A DNA stretch of 64,000 nt from Hsuehochloa calcarea (GCA_036346395.1 CM070615.1:2485534-2549533), one strand, 5' to 3'. Counted from the first letter of the stretch, positions 11,270-22,852 are shown. The notes: generated from the letters alone by a model not told the origin. A program made the numbers and translations.

Positions 11270-13611
11270 TTACGGTATCCCACCACCTTGATGGTTTGGT
11301 AATGGTCGAAGGTTAGATAGGTTGACCTCTCGCTCCATGGCTTTCAGGTGACGGCGTGAGTCGTATGAAGAAGAACCTCCGAAGATCATATTGACCGTGC
11401 GCTGAGGCTCCTGGTACTCCATCTCTTCGTCGCCATCCTTGTCCTTTTTGGAACTTGTTTCCCCCAACTCTTGGAATTCTTCGTGCATAAAAATCTTCCA
11501 GCTTCTTTTGCCAAACACGGCAAGTGCGCAAGTCATGCCCTGCCTGTTGGTGAAGTGGACACCACTTCTTACCCTTATTATGGCCATCGGTCGGAACTTT
11601 GGCCTTGCCCCGACCGGTATAGTCCTTCTTACCCTTGAATGGTTTATCTGGAACCGCTAGGACTTCCTTGGCGCCCATCTTGCGGTGCTTCTTCTTTTTG
11701 GAAACCTTCTTGGGATTCTTTTCTGACTTCTCAAGGCCAGGTTGAGGGATTTTATCTTTTTGATCAATGGCTTGATCCATTCAACCGCCTCACTAAGCGG
11801 CCGCATACTTATCGACCATATCAAAGAGTTGGCGGTTGTTCGGGAGGATTCATAGCGATGTCCTCCGTAAACCGCCGATTCCTTAAACACCTTGAATGCG
11901 AATCACGTAAGATTACGCAATCTCGGAATAAATTTGAACTGGCTAAACCTCTTAATGTCTTGTGGAGAGTTTCCTTTGGTTCTTGCCGAGTTCGATGGAG
12001 ATCATCCTCCTTTCGAGCGTCGTCGTACTCGGAAATTCACAATCAACAAATCGTGAGTCGTTCCCAAGTATAAATAGATCCGACCAGGTTGGTTAAGCAA
12101 CCAAGACCGGGCGATCCTTCCAAAGACCGTGGGCAAATAATTGGCCATCACGTTTTGATCACCACCACCGCTCTCGATGGCGTGGTGTATATCTGGAGAA
12201 ACTCTAATGGATTTTGAGATCCATCGAATTTATCAAGTTGGCGGTCGGAACCCATTAGGTCAGCGTCATGACTTGGAGCCTGCGAGAAAAGGCTCGACAA
12301 CTCATGGCGATTCATAGCGCCTTCTTGGAAAAGGTGCGGATTAGGATCGATGGGAGATCGGTTTCTTCTATTTGACGCAGAGGCTCCGTCGTCCGATCCG
12401 TCGTGGGCGTTATCATGACGCCTTTGACCATTAGCATGGTTGGATGATGACGGAGATCATCAGGGCCAATCAGTGCTCTCCTTGGCTGGGGAAGAGGCCG
12501 TTGTTCGAAACAACCTTCTTCCTTCATGACCTACTAGTCGGAATCGCCGAGGAGGTCTAGGTACGATGGATGACCATGCTGCCCTCTCTCGAGGAGGGCG
12601 TTGAGATGAAGTCGCCGTTAGACTTTGCGACATCCCTTGCCCCTGCGCTTCCGCGCCGCGCGTTCGTTGAAGAATTTCGATACTGCTCCACCAATTGGGT
12701 AAAGCCGGAGCTTCACGAGCGGTCGATATTAAGAATATTCGGATCGACACAAGTTACGAATCATTGCGAAGGTCTCGGAGGATTCATTGAAGATGTTGGT
12801 GTTTGGAGACCGAAGTTCCTCGGACCTTTGGCTAACCCCGTCATGCTGTCATCCTTGGTGAAATTGCGCACGCGTATTAGCTGATGGACGTCCATCAGCT
12901 CCGTTGCCTTCGGTAGGTGGTGCTTGATCGCTCGCGCCATCTCCATTAGCAGGTGGTGGCGAGGCAGGGTGTGCAGGACTGTGAGTGGCATCACGATCAG
13001 TATTTCCGATCGCGTTGACCTCATGCTTCCAGCAACGATCTTCCGAGGAGCTTCCGCTGTGATTAGTGGAGAACTTCTCAGTGCTCCTACCAGAGACTTC
13101 CACGATGGAGACCGGTCGGAGATAAGAACCTCCTGAGGTCTTTGCGGCGGGCTCAGCCTGATTCGGCGGATTGCCGACCGGATATTGAGTCTTATCCTCC
13201 TTACTCGGCCCATTGCCGGTAAAGGTCTCATCGACACCGTTACCAGATGCCGGTTGGTCCCTGGAATTTCCAGAGGCCGTTGGTGAATACCTGTCAGCCA
13301 TGATTGTGTCAAGGGTATATTGACCCTCAGGTTGTGGGTCTGAGGTATTGTCACCTTTTTCGCCGGTCGGGGAAACCGAGCTTGGAAGAACGTTCGACGT
13401 CGGCCCGGTCGAACAACCGTTCCTCGAGCGCCTCTTGGCGCAACGGTGTATCTTCATCCATCCGCTCAAGTTCGTTGTCGCCAGCGACTTGCGAACCATC
13501 GGAGGAGGACGAAGATTCCCTATGTTGCATGGCTTGGATGCAGGCTTCCATGTCAAGGTTGGAGTAGTCATCCAAGTCGAACCAGTTTTCCTCATCCCAA
13601 GTTCCTGCCAT
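11270..13611 (-). pseudogene. gag of the gypsy element (degenerate)
   Basis: The likely start is ATG at 13611 (MAGTWDEENWFDLDDYSNLD...). The acidic and Ser-rich N-terminal part runs to about 12300. The poorly preserved capsid region follows to about 11800. Basic, Lys-rich sequence with a zinc-knuckle-like WCPLHQQAGHDLRTCR lies near 11520-11570. At least four frame changes are needed to read it through, so it cannot make a full protein. Confidence 0.72.
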
Positions 13612-13683
13612 ACTCGCATTTACGAAAAATGGAGAAAGCGGATGAGTTGAACAGAGAACCTACTTCCGAAGTTTTGCACTATC

Positions 13684-13702
13684 TTCCCCACGGACGGCGC
13701 CA
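13684..13702 (-). promoter_or_regulatory. Primer-binding site of the gypsy element
   Basis: Two bases inside the 5' LTR, the minus strand reads TGGCGCCGTCCGTGGGGAA. This resembles plant PBSs complementary to the tRNA-Asp 3' end (TGGCGCCGTTG-type). The tRNA match is from memory. Confidence 0.65.
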
Positions 13703-13704
13703 GC

Positions 13705-14373
13705 TGTCGACGATCAAATCGCCGATCTTATGAATATATAAATGAAAAGAGGAAAAGTGTGCGTGACTTGTGGAATGGATCGACTTGCTCTTTATTGCTA
13801 TGAACTCACAATTACAAACACAGGGAGTATCTAAAAACACAACACTTTGCTATATCTTGCTTGATGTCTTCTGCTTGTGCTGTCTATGCTGTACCCCGTG
13901 TCCTCTGTTGTCCTCCGTCCTTCCATGACCGTCCTTAAATAGTTGATGAAGCGATGGCAGTTATCATGAAGAGACATCCGTTGGGGAGCGACGCGCCTGG
14001 TCGGGAAGAGACGGCAGTTTGGCGGTTCCACTAAGCGTAAAGCGGTTGGTGGCGTCAATCTATTCTGCGGTTAATGATTTAGGAGACGTTAAATCATTAG
14101 ACGTAATAGTGTTGTATTATGTGGAATATGAAACACGTGATTCATTCATCACATAGTAAGTGGCGTGGTCGGAGACTCGACCTAGATGCCTATTCATAGC
14201 TTCACGAGCACCTACCTGGTCGTGGACTATGTTTGAGACTTTGTCCGACCAGGGTATTTATTATATAACTTCCGTAATACCTACGACCAGTTAGGTTGGT
14301 AGTCTTAGAAGTTACGACCACGAAGACGTATGGTCTTTATTGGGATAACATATGAATATTTTAATCCTCAACA
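13705..14373 (-). repeat. 5' LTR of the gypsy element
   Basis: The 669-bp partner of 2973-3646 lies directly beside the PBS and is followed by the TSD CCTGT at 14374-14378. Confidence 0.93.
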
Positions 14374-14378
14374 CCTGT
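14374..14378. repeat. Right target-site duplication CCTGT
   Basis: It is identical to 2968-2972 and immediately follows the ATTTTAATCCTCAACA terminus. Confidence 0.9.
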
Positions 14379-14476
14379 CCCATCGACGGCCGGGACGATG
14401 CTAGGACGGGGAGAGCTAGCCTCGGGGTGCCCTGTTGGCTGCGGCCATGACCGAGAGGAAGAGCAGCAACAGGCGG
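14379..14476. repeat. Remainder of the split 177-bp repeat unit
   Basis: It continues unit 2 of the repeat interrupted at 2972 (GACGGCCGGGAC, GGACGGGGAGAGCTAGCCTC, GGGTGCCC). It ends at the copia LTR. Confidence 0.7.
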
Positions 14477-15339
14477 TGTTGGTTATATGCCCTAGAGGTA
14501 ATAATAGATATGATTGTATCATGTCTATGTTTATGAGTTATTGAATAAGTGTTATTATGTTCTTTGAATGAATCATATGTTATAAAGATTAATAAGTATG
14601 TGACTTATTAGTGAAGCTCTTTTAACTTATATGATGTCGTTCTAAATGTATCCCTGGTCGGATGTCACTGGTCGAACCAACAGTGATCCTATCGACCAGC
14701 ACATGTATTGATTGATGGCCATGTTTCACCAGTCATGGATATAGGGTATTATGTATTCATGTCACCCGATAGAATTGGATTCTATACATAACTCATTTTT
14801 GAAGGGATTGATGTTAATAGTATGACCTATTGTGTATGTGATACATGTATGGATTTCTCATGGCCTGCATGTCATGCTGTGAGATAGCCATCGAGCTACA
14901 TATTATTGTATAATGGTCTGCATACTGATGTGAGATGCTTGATATTATCGTTTGTAATTCATTACTAGCTCTTAGGAATAATTGCTTAGTAAATGAATGC
15001 GATCGGGGGCTTCAAGCATGGTGGTCGAAGGACAGGAAACATGGTGATGGAGATCGTTATGATAAGAGCTATACTATTTCACAGTTTAATGTGATTATCT
15101 ATGAATGTTTATTCATGTTTTGCTATTTGATCATATTTCATCATTAGAGGTTTTAACATGGTAGAATAGTATCCCTCAAGAAAAATTAAGTTAATTTGAT
15201 GTCTTTCCAATTGTTACGACTATCACGATTTTGATCGTTAATTAGTGGGTCTACCATAGTAGGGTACCATTAACTATCTTAATAAGATGGGGTGGGTGTC
15301 AGACACCCACATGTATAGTATTGGTTTAACTTAACAAGG

Positions 15340-15965
15340 CTATCAAAATAGTTTTGGGCCTTGCGGCATGGTACTATTGTTTCTGGGGAATAGAGATGCC
15401 GCCCAACAGACAAGAGTCATATGTGATATGATTGGCAAGAGGTTTATCCTTAAGTACTTGAGAAGAACTAGGGATGCATTCCTTGTGTATAGTGGTGAGG
15501 AAGAGCTGGTCGTAAATGGTACACCGATGCTAGCCTCCAAATCGGCCAGGATGATTTCAGATCGCAATCAGGGTTTGTGTTTTATCTTAATGGAGGAGCA
15601 GTGAGCTGGAAGAGTTCCAAGGAACGCTTGCTGATTCTACAATAGAGGTCGAGTACATTGCGGCTTTGGAAGCTACAAAAGGAGTCGTATGGATTAGAAA
15701 GTTCATTAGTGAACTGGGTGTGGTTTTGAGTGCTTCTAGTCCAATAGATCTCTATTGTGATAATAGTGAAGCCATTACACAAGTTAAGGCGCCTAGATCG
15801 CATCAAAAGTCCAAACACATACTTCGATGATATCACATTGTTCGTGAGATCGTTGAAAGAGATGATGTGAAGATATGCAAAGTGCATACATATTTGAATA
15901 TTGCTGATCCATTGACAAAGCCTCTCCCGCAATCTAAGCATGAGGCTCACACAAGAGAAATGGGT
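15340..15965 (+). pseudogene. copia RNase H remnant (degenerate)
   Basis: Broken plus-strand frames carry FLVYSGEEELVVNG, an AVSWKSSKE-like block, EYIAALEATKGVVWIRKF, ISELGV, DLYCDNSEAI, RSHQKSKHI and ADPLTKPLPQ-like segments. These are in the order expected for the copia RNase H C-terminus. Stops and shifts occur throughout. Confidence 0.75.
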
Positions 15966-15993
15966 ATAAGATACATATATGATTGACTCTGGT

Positions 15994-16005
15994 GTAAGTG
16001 GGAGA
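15994..16005 (+). promoter_or_regulatory. Polypurine tract of the deleted copia
   Basis: GTAAGTGGGAGA lies directly before the second LTR (TGTTGG at 16007). It is the expected plus-strand primer site and supports the plus orientation. Confidence 0.7.
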
Positions 16006-16800
16006 CTGTTGGTGATATGCCCTAGAGGCAACATAGAGATGATTGTATCACGTTTATATTTTATGAGTTATTGAATAAGTGTTATTATGTTCCTTGAATG
16101 AATCATCTGTTATAAAGATTAACAAGTATGTGACTTGTTGGTGAAGCTCTTTTAACTTATATGATGTTGTTCTAAATGTATCCCTAGTCGGATGTCACTG
16201 GTCGGAACACCAATGATCCTATCGACCAGCACATGTATTGATTGATGATCATGTTTCACCGATCATAGATATATGGATATCGAATCAATAATGTGAACAC
16301 ATGTTGGAGAACATGGTGTTGAATTGACCCACCTTGAGACACTACTGAGATTGTTATGATTTCATATATCATTAGTTAGTCTCAAGCAATGATGATGTAT
16401 AATTCTTAGACCTGAGATGAGCATGATTTTCTACATATGTAATAGTACACTTTATGGTTGCCAAAGGTTACCCCGCAACTGGGTAGTTGTAAAGGTAGCT
16501 TTCGAGTATGCTATAAAACATACGGAGGAATGTGACTGGTCGGATATGTGATTTGCCCCTCCTAACATAACAAGAGAGGTGTCTCTGGGCCCCTCAATGT
16601 GGTTAGATAAAGAAAGTGCATAGCCATACCACTGGTGGTCGAAGAGTTCGACCACATGAAGTTATCTGGCACTTGATCGAGAGCGTATTGAACAGTCCAT
16701 GGATGGCATAATATCTCACTTGTAGTTCAACTAGATATCGTGAGGCAAAGGGAGAATACACGAGCTAGTCGTTCAGTTAGATCAGATACTGTCTTAGCAA

Positions 16801-17668
16801 AAACGGGCTATACAATAAAGGAAGGGGGACCCCGGACAAGCTTAGAGGAGCTCCGAAGATCCTCAGGAGAAGAGACCAGTCAGTGACAAGAACGAGATGA
16901 TTATTACTATTCTAGAAAATTAGGGCTATTCCCCCTCTACATGAGGGGGGGTGACCCCCTATTTATAGTCCTTCATGAGAGGGTCTTTACATTACTAATC
17001 TAACCCTATGACGGTACTGTGTGCGTTGGGGCTGTAGGGACATTTCCCCCCACGCTTAGGCCTTGGTTCATGGTGGGTGCTCCTGGGCCTGGTCTACCCC
17101 GCCGATGCACCCGGTCCATCCGCGCCCATAGGGTCTTCGGGTCCACTCCGAAGGTGACCCGGAGGGCCTGCTGCTCTGGACCTCGTGGGGCTCCAGTGAC
17201 CCGGTGGGCCTGCTGCTCCGGGCCTCGCGGGGCTCCGGGAGTCTTCGGGTCCACCCCAAAGGTGACCCAGTGGGCCTCGCGGGGCTCAGGGGACCCTCTG
17301 GGGAGGCTTTGGGTCCACCCCGAAGGTGACTTGGAGGGCCTGTTGCCTTGGGCCTCGCGGGGCCATGGGTGCCCCCTGGCTGGGGTTCTTCGCCTAGGGT
17401 TCGCCCCTAGGGTTTTGACGATTGCTTCGCTTCATCGTCAGGGCCGGTGGGGGCTGCCCCAACGACAAGCCCCTCGCGGTCGAGGTCCTGCTTCGCCATG
17501 GCTGAAACCGCGTCGTTCTTCCCGAAGGGTACAGACACACCGTCCGCTTCGGCCTGGCGAAGCAATCTTTTGCGCCGTCTTCTTGCCTGAGCATTCACCG
17601 GGTCGCCCGGTGCTCTGGGCCTTGACCGGCGTCGGTTGGGTGTCGTGTCTTTAATGTGCTGTGACGTT
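16801..17668. repeat. GC-rich degenerate repeat block
   Basis: From 17130 to 17400 phrases such as GGGTCCACCCCGAAGGTGAC and GGGCCTCGCGGGGCTC recur irregularly (for example near 17138, 17247, 17311). The long ORFs on both strands here are Gly/Pro/Arg-rich chance frames. On the minus strand a TATA-like CTATAAATAGG lies near 16958-16970, suggesting LTR sequence, but no boundaries could be set. Confidence 0.5.
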
Positions 17669-17731
17669 CCATTAATGGGGCGCGACGCTCCATTAATGGG
17701 CCGCACCGCACCATTAATAGGGCGCGACTGT
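17669..17731. repeat. Three 21-bp repeats upstream of a TATA box
   Basis: CCATTAATGGGGCGCGACGCT-like units start at 17669, 17690 and 17711, exactly 21 bp apart. A TATA-like GCTATAAATAGG follows at about 17812-17823. The arrangement looks like a retroelement LTR promoter with repeated upstream elements. Confidence 0.65.
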
Positions 17732-17829
17732 TCGCTCTAGGGCACACGTGTCGCTTGCTGGGTAGTCGCGACTCTTCGGGTTCCGCGCCTTGTCGTTTCG
17801 TGTGTGTGGTGCGGCTATAAATAGGAGCA

Positions 17830-19678
17830 TATTGGTTAAGTGCAACACATGCGATCAACGAGTAATAGCACACACAACACACAGTTTTATCATATAATTC
17901 CATAATCACTTAGTCAAGTTTATATTCGCAACTCACATGAAATGATGACTCGTAGCATAGCTAAGCAATCTACTCGTATCTAACCAACCCACGTTGTTGT
18001 TATGATAATACCAACTAATAATGAACCAACCTAGGGTGACAAAAGAATACGACATAACAATAGACAAGGTGGATGTAACAACTTGGATTTATAACTAAAC
18101 CCAAAAATATTTAAATAAATACTTGAAATAGAACGCAATAATTTGAAACAAATTATTTTGAAAATAGGGTTCAATATGATCAAAGGTATAACTTGTCTTG
18201 GAATAAGTCTAGGTACTGATCTTGATCTTGAGGCACTCCTTCTTCTTCAAAAGTTCCCGAAGAATTAACATCTACTCGCAAAAGAAACAAATAAACAAAA
18301 TAAATAAATAATAGAGGCAAAACCAACTCCAAAAATTAAATAAATACATCTTAAATTTATATAAATTTAGAAATTTGAATGGGCTCAATTGGAGTTCGGA
18401 TGCGAAAGATATGGGCTTTGGAAGATTGAATCTAAAGAAAATCCTATTTTTGATGTTAAATTAGAATGTTCGAATTATTTCTCTAAAGAAAAATTGGATT
18501 ATTGCACAATGCTGACATAAGCGAAGGAATTTCCAAAAAAATAATAAATAAAAGAAATTCTAACATGTGGGACCCACATGTCAGTCTCATTGCTCACGGT
18601 AGACTGAGTTCACCGAGCCGAAGAAAGACTGGGGCGGTGGACCAGCCACGCGGGCACATACGTGGCGCTGACTGGTCGCCACGCCGATGACACGCATGCA
18701 CGAGCGCTGATGCTGGCGTTGAGGTGGCGGCGGACGTGGACACGGCGATGAGGGTGGCGCTCGGGACCCGATGGTCGCCGACGAACGGCGGCGTTCTTCT
18801 GGCGGTGAGTGGTACCTGGAGATAGCTTACGCTACTGCACACTCCGGGGTGCACTTACAGGAAGCTGGGAGCGACGGTGGCGATCCTAGAGGGGCTATTT
18901 ATAGGGCTCAGGCTAGTCGGGATAAGGAATCCTAAATTTGAGTCCGTTTTGAATGCAAAATCAAATTCAGAAATCTCGAAGATTGAAACCTATTCAAGAT
19001 TGGATTCGGCCGGATTCGGGTGCGGGGAGATAAGGGCTAAAGATTTGATGCGGGAAACTCGAAGGTTTTAGTTGGAAATCACCGTTGGCGATTTGAGCTT
19101 GAGCTCCGGCAATGGCGGCGAGAGCGAGCGCGCGCGAGGAGGAAGGCGACGTTTCGGAGACGAAGGCGGTGGGACCCACCTGGCAGCGGCACGGGAAGGT
19201 GTGGGAGCGGGAGCGCGTTCGGCCATAGATCGAGGCCACGCGTCGGCACATGCGGACGGGAGTGCGCGGGCGAGAGAGAGACCGGCAGGTGGGGTCCACT
19301 GTCAGCGGAGCAGCGCAGCGTGCGGCAACTGGGCTGCACAGTACTGGGCCGTGCGGGAATAGTGTTGGGTTTCGGCCCAACATTGTTCCGTGGGATTTTA
19401 AATAGATTTTCTATTTTAGAAAATATAGAAAATCCAATTTGTAATTAGAAAATAGCAAATAAACTCATAAAATTTCTAGGAAATTCTATAAAATATATCT
19501 AAGCACATAAAATCCAAATAAAATAGTTTTGACAATTGTTGATGTTGGGATTAATCATATTAAATCATTTTGATGCTAAAGTCCATATTAAGCTTTAATA
19601 AAATTCAAATGATGATTTTTTTTTCCAACTAGCAACTATTCAAAAGATTTTTAAAGCTCAAAAAATTGGGATATTACA
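17830..19678. repeat. Dispersed repeat, copy A (LTR-like)
   Basis: The sequence from TTGGTTAAGTGCAACACATG to GGATATTACA is related along its length to 33516-35665, with shared blocks such as CTAACCAACCCACGTTG and CTAGGGTGACAAAAGA. The middle (18590-19370) is GC-rich with chance ORFs. The minus-strand start TGTAATATCCC resembles an LTR start, but no TSD or PBS was found, so the class is uncertain. Confidence 0.6.
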
Positions 19679-20488
19679 CGCTCCTTTTCCTATGTTTACA
19701 ACTAAAGTTGGAGGGCTCATCACATACGGTTTTTAATAAGAACAGAGTCTGTGATTATATACTTCACAGACGGTTTTTAAATATAACTATTTGTGATTAC
19801 ATACTTCACAGATGGTTTTGAAATATAATTATTTGTGATAATTCAATCCTTTGTCTCCCGCGCGATCCATCTCTTCGTCTCGTGTGCCAACGTTACGATG
19901 CGTCTCTTCTATGTTTTAGAAGAATGATCATCGTGCGCCATGGTGAGCACGTATGCTATTGGTGAGCACACAGAGCATGACGGCGAGGACCAAGGCGAGG
20001 AGGTCGGCGATCGCTGTCGCTTTTCCTCATGATGTCGTCGGCCTCGTGGTCGTGAACTCTCCTAAGCCCATTGCTGACCTCTGCAGCCTACGAGCAACTT
20101 ATGTATTCTGTTTTTTTATTTTTGGTAGGTCTGAAGGAGTCAGCATTCTGTTCGATTTTTGTTCAGAGTTAGTTTCTGAAGATGACTGTAGTGTATCATA
20201 TCCTAGTTAATTGTCAGAAAGTTTCAGTTGTTTGTTTCGAGTTCAAGTTCCGATAGAGAACCTAATTGTAATTCCTTTGAAAATCTATAAAAAGGAGAAA
20301 AACTAAAATGGTGTATCAATTAATACGGCGTAAAATAATCTCGTGTTGATTTCGTTTTGGGTTCAATATCCAGTTCTAAAATGAATTTGACTAGCAACAA
20401 CGACCTTAATTTGGCCTAGCTTTTAATTTTCTCTTATGGAGTAATTCTTGCATTAAGATTCTGTCGTATTGAATTTTATAGTTGTAAG

Positions 20489-21048
20489 GCCATGTACAAG
20501 GCGTCCAAGGAGCGCGTCGTGGGGAAGTGCGTGGCGCTGGAGTAGGAGGAGGCGATGAAGTGGCAGGACAACGAGCGCTACCTCGCCGTCGTCAACCACA
20601 TGGCTGGCGCTGGCAACCCGGAGGCCTGCTTCATCATCGGCCTCGCACTTGTCTTCACTCCCCAAGACATGCAGTGCGACCTTGTGTTCCTTGAACGGGC
20701 GGCCGTGCCCGGCCACAAGAGGCCGCGGCCTACGTGCTCAGCCTCCTCCTTTACACGGCCAGCAAGACGCGCAACGTTGGGAAGCACTACATTTGCCAGG
20801 TCGAGGACGAGCCAACCAGCGGCGGGTGTGAGACGACCAAGAGGACCAACCGAGAATGCAGGTGGTGCCAGAGGCTCGCTACGGACATGGTCCAAGAGGC
20901 GTGGAAGAAGATGGTCGGGCCGCTAAGCCGGGTGTGGGCGTTGTCGGAGGACGGCCACCCGTGCACTAGCACCTGCTGCGACGTGATGGAAGGGTGGGAT
21001 GACTACGTCGTCTTCTGCAGCGATGACTACAAGATTATGCATGAGTAG
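20489..21048 (+). pseudogene. Captured F-box-type gene fragment inside the CACTA element
   Basis: Plus-strand frames read MYKASKERVVGKCVALE, an in-frame TAG, then EEAMKWQDNERYLAVVNHMA and GNPEACFIIGLALVF. After a frameshift near 20720 they continue with LSLLLYTASKTRNVGKHYI, RECRWCQRLATDM and EGWDDYVVFCSDD, ending at TAG 21046-21048. This matches, from memory, the C-terminal part of grass F-box proteins of the At2g35280-like type, with a Sel1-like helical region and a Cys-rich tail. The F-box itself is absent. The final CSDDC Cys is Tyr here. It is a broken, transposon-carried copy. Confidence 0.65.
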
Positions 21049-21488
21049 GTAAAGTTCTTTGCAGAGTTCTTGAACTACTTGCTATAAAATTATCGGTTTT
21101 ATCATAGTTTTAGTAAATATTCATATATACTTATGAATTTGCATTTATGTATGAATATTATAGCAGACGGTTCTATTATGGAACCGTCTGTGATGTGAGA
21201 CCATATTACTAACGGTTTCATAATAGAACTATCTGTGATAAGTATCACTGACGTTTCCATAATAGAACCATTTGTGATATCTCTTTATTAATAGGAGGCC
21301 GCTAGGGTTTGCGCTCTAACTCGTCACTCCCCAGCGCCCTTACTCTTGCCTGTTCCCCTCCCCACCCGAGTGCCCCCGACCTTGACGCCGCCACCTGAAG
21401 CCTCCTCCCCGACAGCCGCCCCCAAGTCACGCCTTCTCCCTGACGCCGCCCTTCTTCCCGTCACCGCCAGTTGTAACACCACAGTTCA

Positions 21489-21529
21489 CTGCACAAGACA
21501 CTCTTATCATAAGAGTCTTGTGCAGTGTC
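21489..21529. repeat. Near-perfect palindrome (hairpin)
   Basis: CACTGCACAAGACACTCTTA at the left pairs with ATAAGAGTCTTGTGCAGTG at the right. The 19-bp stem has a two-base bulge and a loop of about one base. It lies in the GC-rich interior of the CACTA element. Confidence 0.8.
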
Positions 21530-21695
21530 ACCATCGTGACACAACTACGGTGACGCCGCCGCCGCCGCCAGTCCAATCGACCTCCCCCTGGCTAAATCCA
21601 CCTCCCCGCCTCTAAATCTGCCTTCCCCTCTTCGACCTCTCCACCGCCTCCCCTGGCTACCTTTCCACTGACCTCCCTTGGCTACCTCTCCATTC

Positions 21696-22260
21696 TCTGT
21701 TACTTCAGTTTTTGAGTTTGGGTTTGACTTGTTTACTGATGTGGATTGTTGTTGCTTATGCATGCATGCAAGAGATGGATGTGCTGAGCTACTGCCGGTG
21801 GTCGATTTGCTGGTTGCACTAGGGTAACTACTCCCCTTTATTCTCTATATATCCCTTTCCCTCCTCTTACTCTGTGATGTAGGTGATGAATGATGTGGAC
21901 TATGGTGGGTGTTTTGTGATGGTTGGATGATATTGGTGGGGTCTCTGTGTATGATGTTAGTTCATGAGATATAGTTTGGATGGAGCAAAACACCAGTCTT
22001 TACATATACAAATTTTTTCATTATCTGTTACTTCAGTTTTTTGGTTTGAGTTTGACTTATTTACTGATGTGGGTTGTTGTTGCTTATGCATACATGTAGG
22101 AGATGGATGTGGCGAGCTACTTTCGGTGGTCGATTTGTCGGTTGCACTGGGCTAACTACTCCCCTTTACTCGTCCTTTCCCTCCCCTTGCTCTGTGATGT
22201 GGGTGATGAATGATGTGGGGGTATGGCGGGTGTTCTGAGATGGTTGGATGATATGTGTGG
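21696..22260. repeat. 328-bp direct duplication within the CACTA element
   Basis: TCTGTTACTTCAG occurs at 21696 and 22024, and the following 230 bp or so stay alike (shared GAGATGGATGTG, GGTGGTCGATTTG, GGTGATGAATGATGTGG). The copies have diverged by roughly a tenth by eye. Confidence 0.8.
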
Positions 22261-22539
22261 GTTCTCTATAAAGTCTCCCAAGCAGTAGCTGCTTATGCCT
22301 TTAAAATTGGCTTCATATATATATAATTCGTAGTTCCCAACCACTTTCGGGGGGTCATCCGCGTGGCATAAGAGGATGAGACAGCAGCTATGGGCAACTT
22401 CAAGAAGCATGGCTGTCAAGAGAGCACGTGGACACCCAATTACCTAGATGTCGTCGACAGGTAATTGGACATCACTATGTTCAGAGAATGGCGTGAATGC
22501 GCAGGTACTCCACAAGACCATTGGTTGCTCCCAGTAGGA

Positions 22540-22852
22540 GTCATCACAGACGGTTTCATCTACAAACCGTCTGTGATACATAAGCTATCGCAGACGATTT
22601 ATCTATAAACCGTCTGTGATAGTCAACTATCACAGATGGCTCTGAGTCAATAACCGTCTGTGATAGTCTATATCACAGACAGTTTTGACTATCACAGGCG
22701 GTTCTGAGTCAATAACCGTCTGTGATAGTCTGCATTTCAAAAACCGTCTGTGATAACCTCATGTCATTACTGACTCATAAACTCATACGGCTCATGAAAC
22801 CATTTGTGGTGACGTTTTTTTACCATTTGTGAAGACCTTTTTTGTAGTAGTG
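22540..22852. repeat. CACTA right subterminal repeat region
   Basis: At least nine ATCACAGACGG or CCGTCTGTGAT motifs lie in alternating orientation between 22545 and 22760, followed by the 15-bp terminus. These arrays normally bind the transposase. Confidence 0.85.

Larger units (their letters stand above)
2973..14373 (-). mobile_element. Complete Ty3/gypsy LTR retrotransposon, probably Tat/RIRE2-like
   Basis: The 11,401-bp element has terminal repeats of 674 bp (2973-3646) and 669 bp (13705-14373), ends TGTCGA...TCAACA as written on the plus strand, and a perfect 5-bp TSD. The coding order gag, protease, RT, RNase H, integrase reads on the minus strand, so the 5' LTR is the right-hand one. 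A PBS-like TGGCGCCGTCC lies inside the right LTR and a G-rich tract inside the left. Between integrase and 3' LTR is a region with an antisense ORF. The extra ORF, the aRNH-like RNase H and the PBS resemble the Tat lineage. All coding parts carry frameshifts and stops, so it is not autonomous. Confidence 0.92.
14477..16800 (+). mobile_element. Internally deleted Ty1/copia retrotransposon
   Basis: A sequence starting TGTTGGTTATATGCCCTAGAGG (14477) is repeated at 16007 as TGTTGGTGATATGCCCTAGAGG. The two agree over about 240 bp before diverging, so each LTR seems to have lost different segments. Between them is only a C-terminal RNase H remnant and a purine tract before the second LTR. The right end near 16.8 kb is a guess because no matching TSD (GGCGG precedes 14477) was found. 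Confidence 0.75.
19690..22852. mobile_element. Non-autonomous CACTA (En/Spm) transposon, left end missing
   Basis: The right end is TTTTTTGTAGTAGTG (22838-22852), the complement of the grass CACTA terminus CACTACTACAAAAAA. Subterminal repeats of the ATCACAGACGGTTTT type occur in both orientations at both ends (19720-19830, 21170-21280, 22545-22760). No CACTA terminus is visible at the left, where copy A of the dispersed repeat abuts. No transposase was seen; the interior instead holds a captured gene fragment. Confidence 0.8.

Noticed and set aside
17019..17654. 211-residue plus-strand ORF rich in Gly, Arg and Pro
   Set aside because: It lies in an irregular GC-rich repeat with equally open frames on both strands.
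17830..19678. Copy A of the dispersed repeat as a proven solo LTR
   Set aside because: Its ends do not show TG...CA with a matching target duplication, so only a repeat call is supported.
22541..22760. CRISPR-like array of short repeats
   Set aside because: The repeats are in alternating orientation with variable spacing and sit at a CACTA terminus; this is plant DNA.
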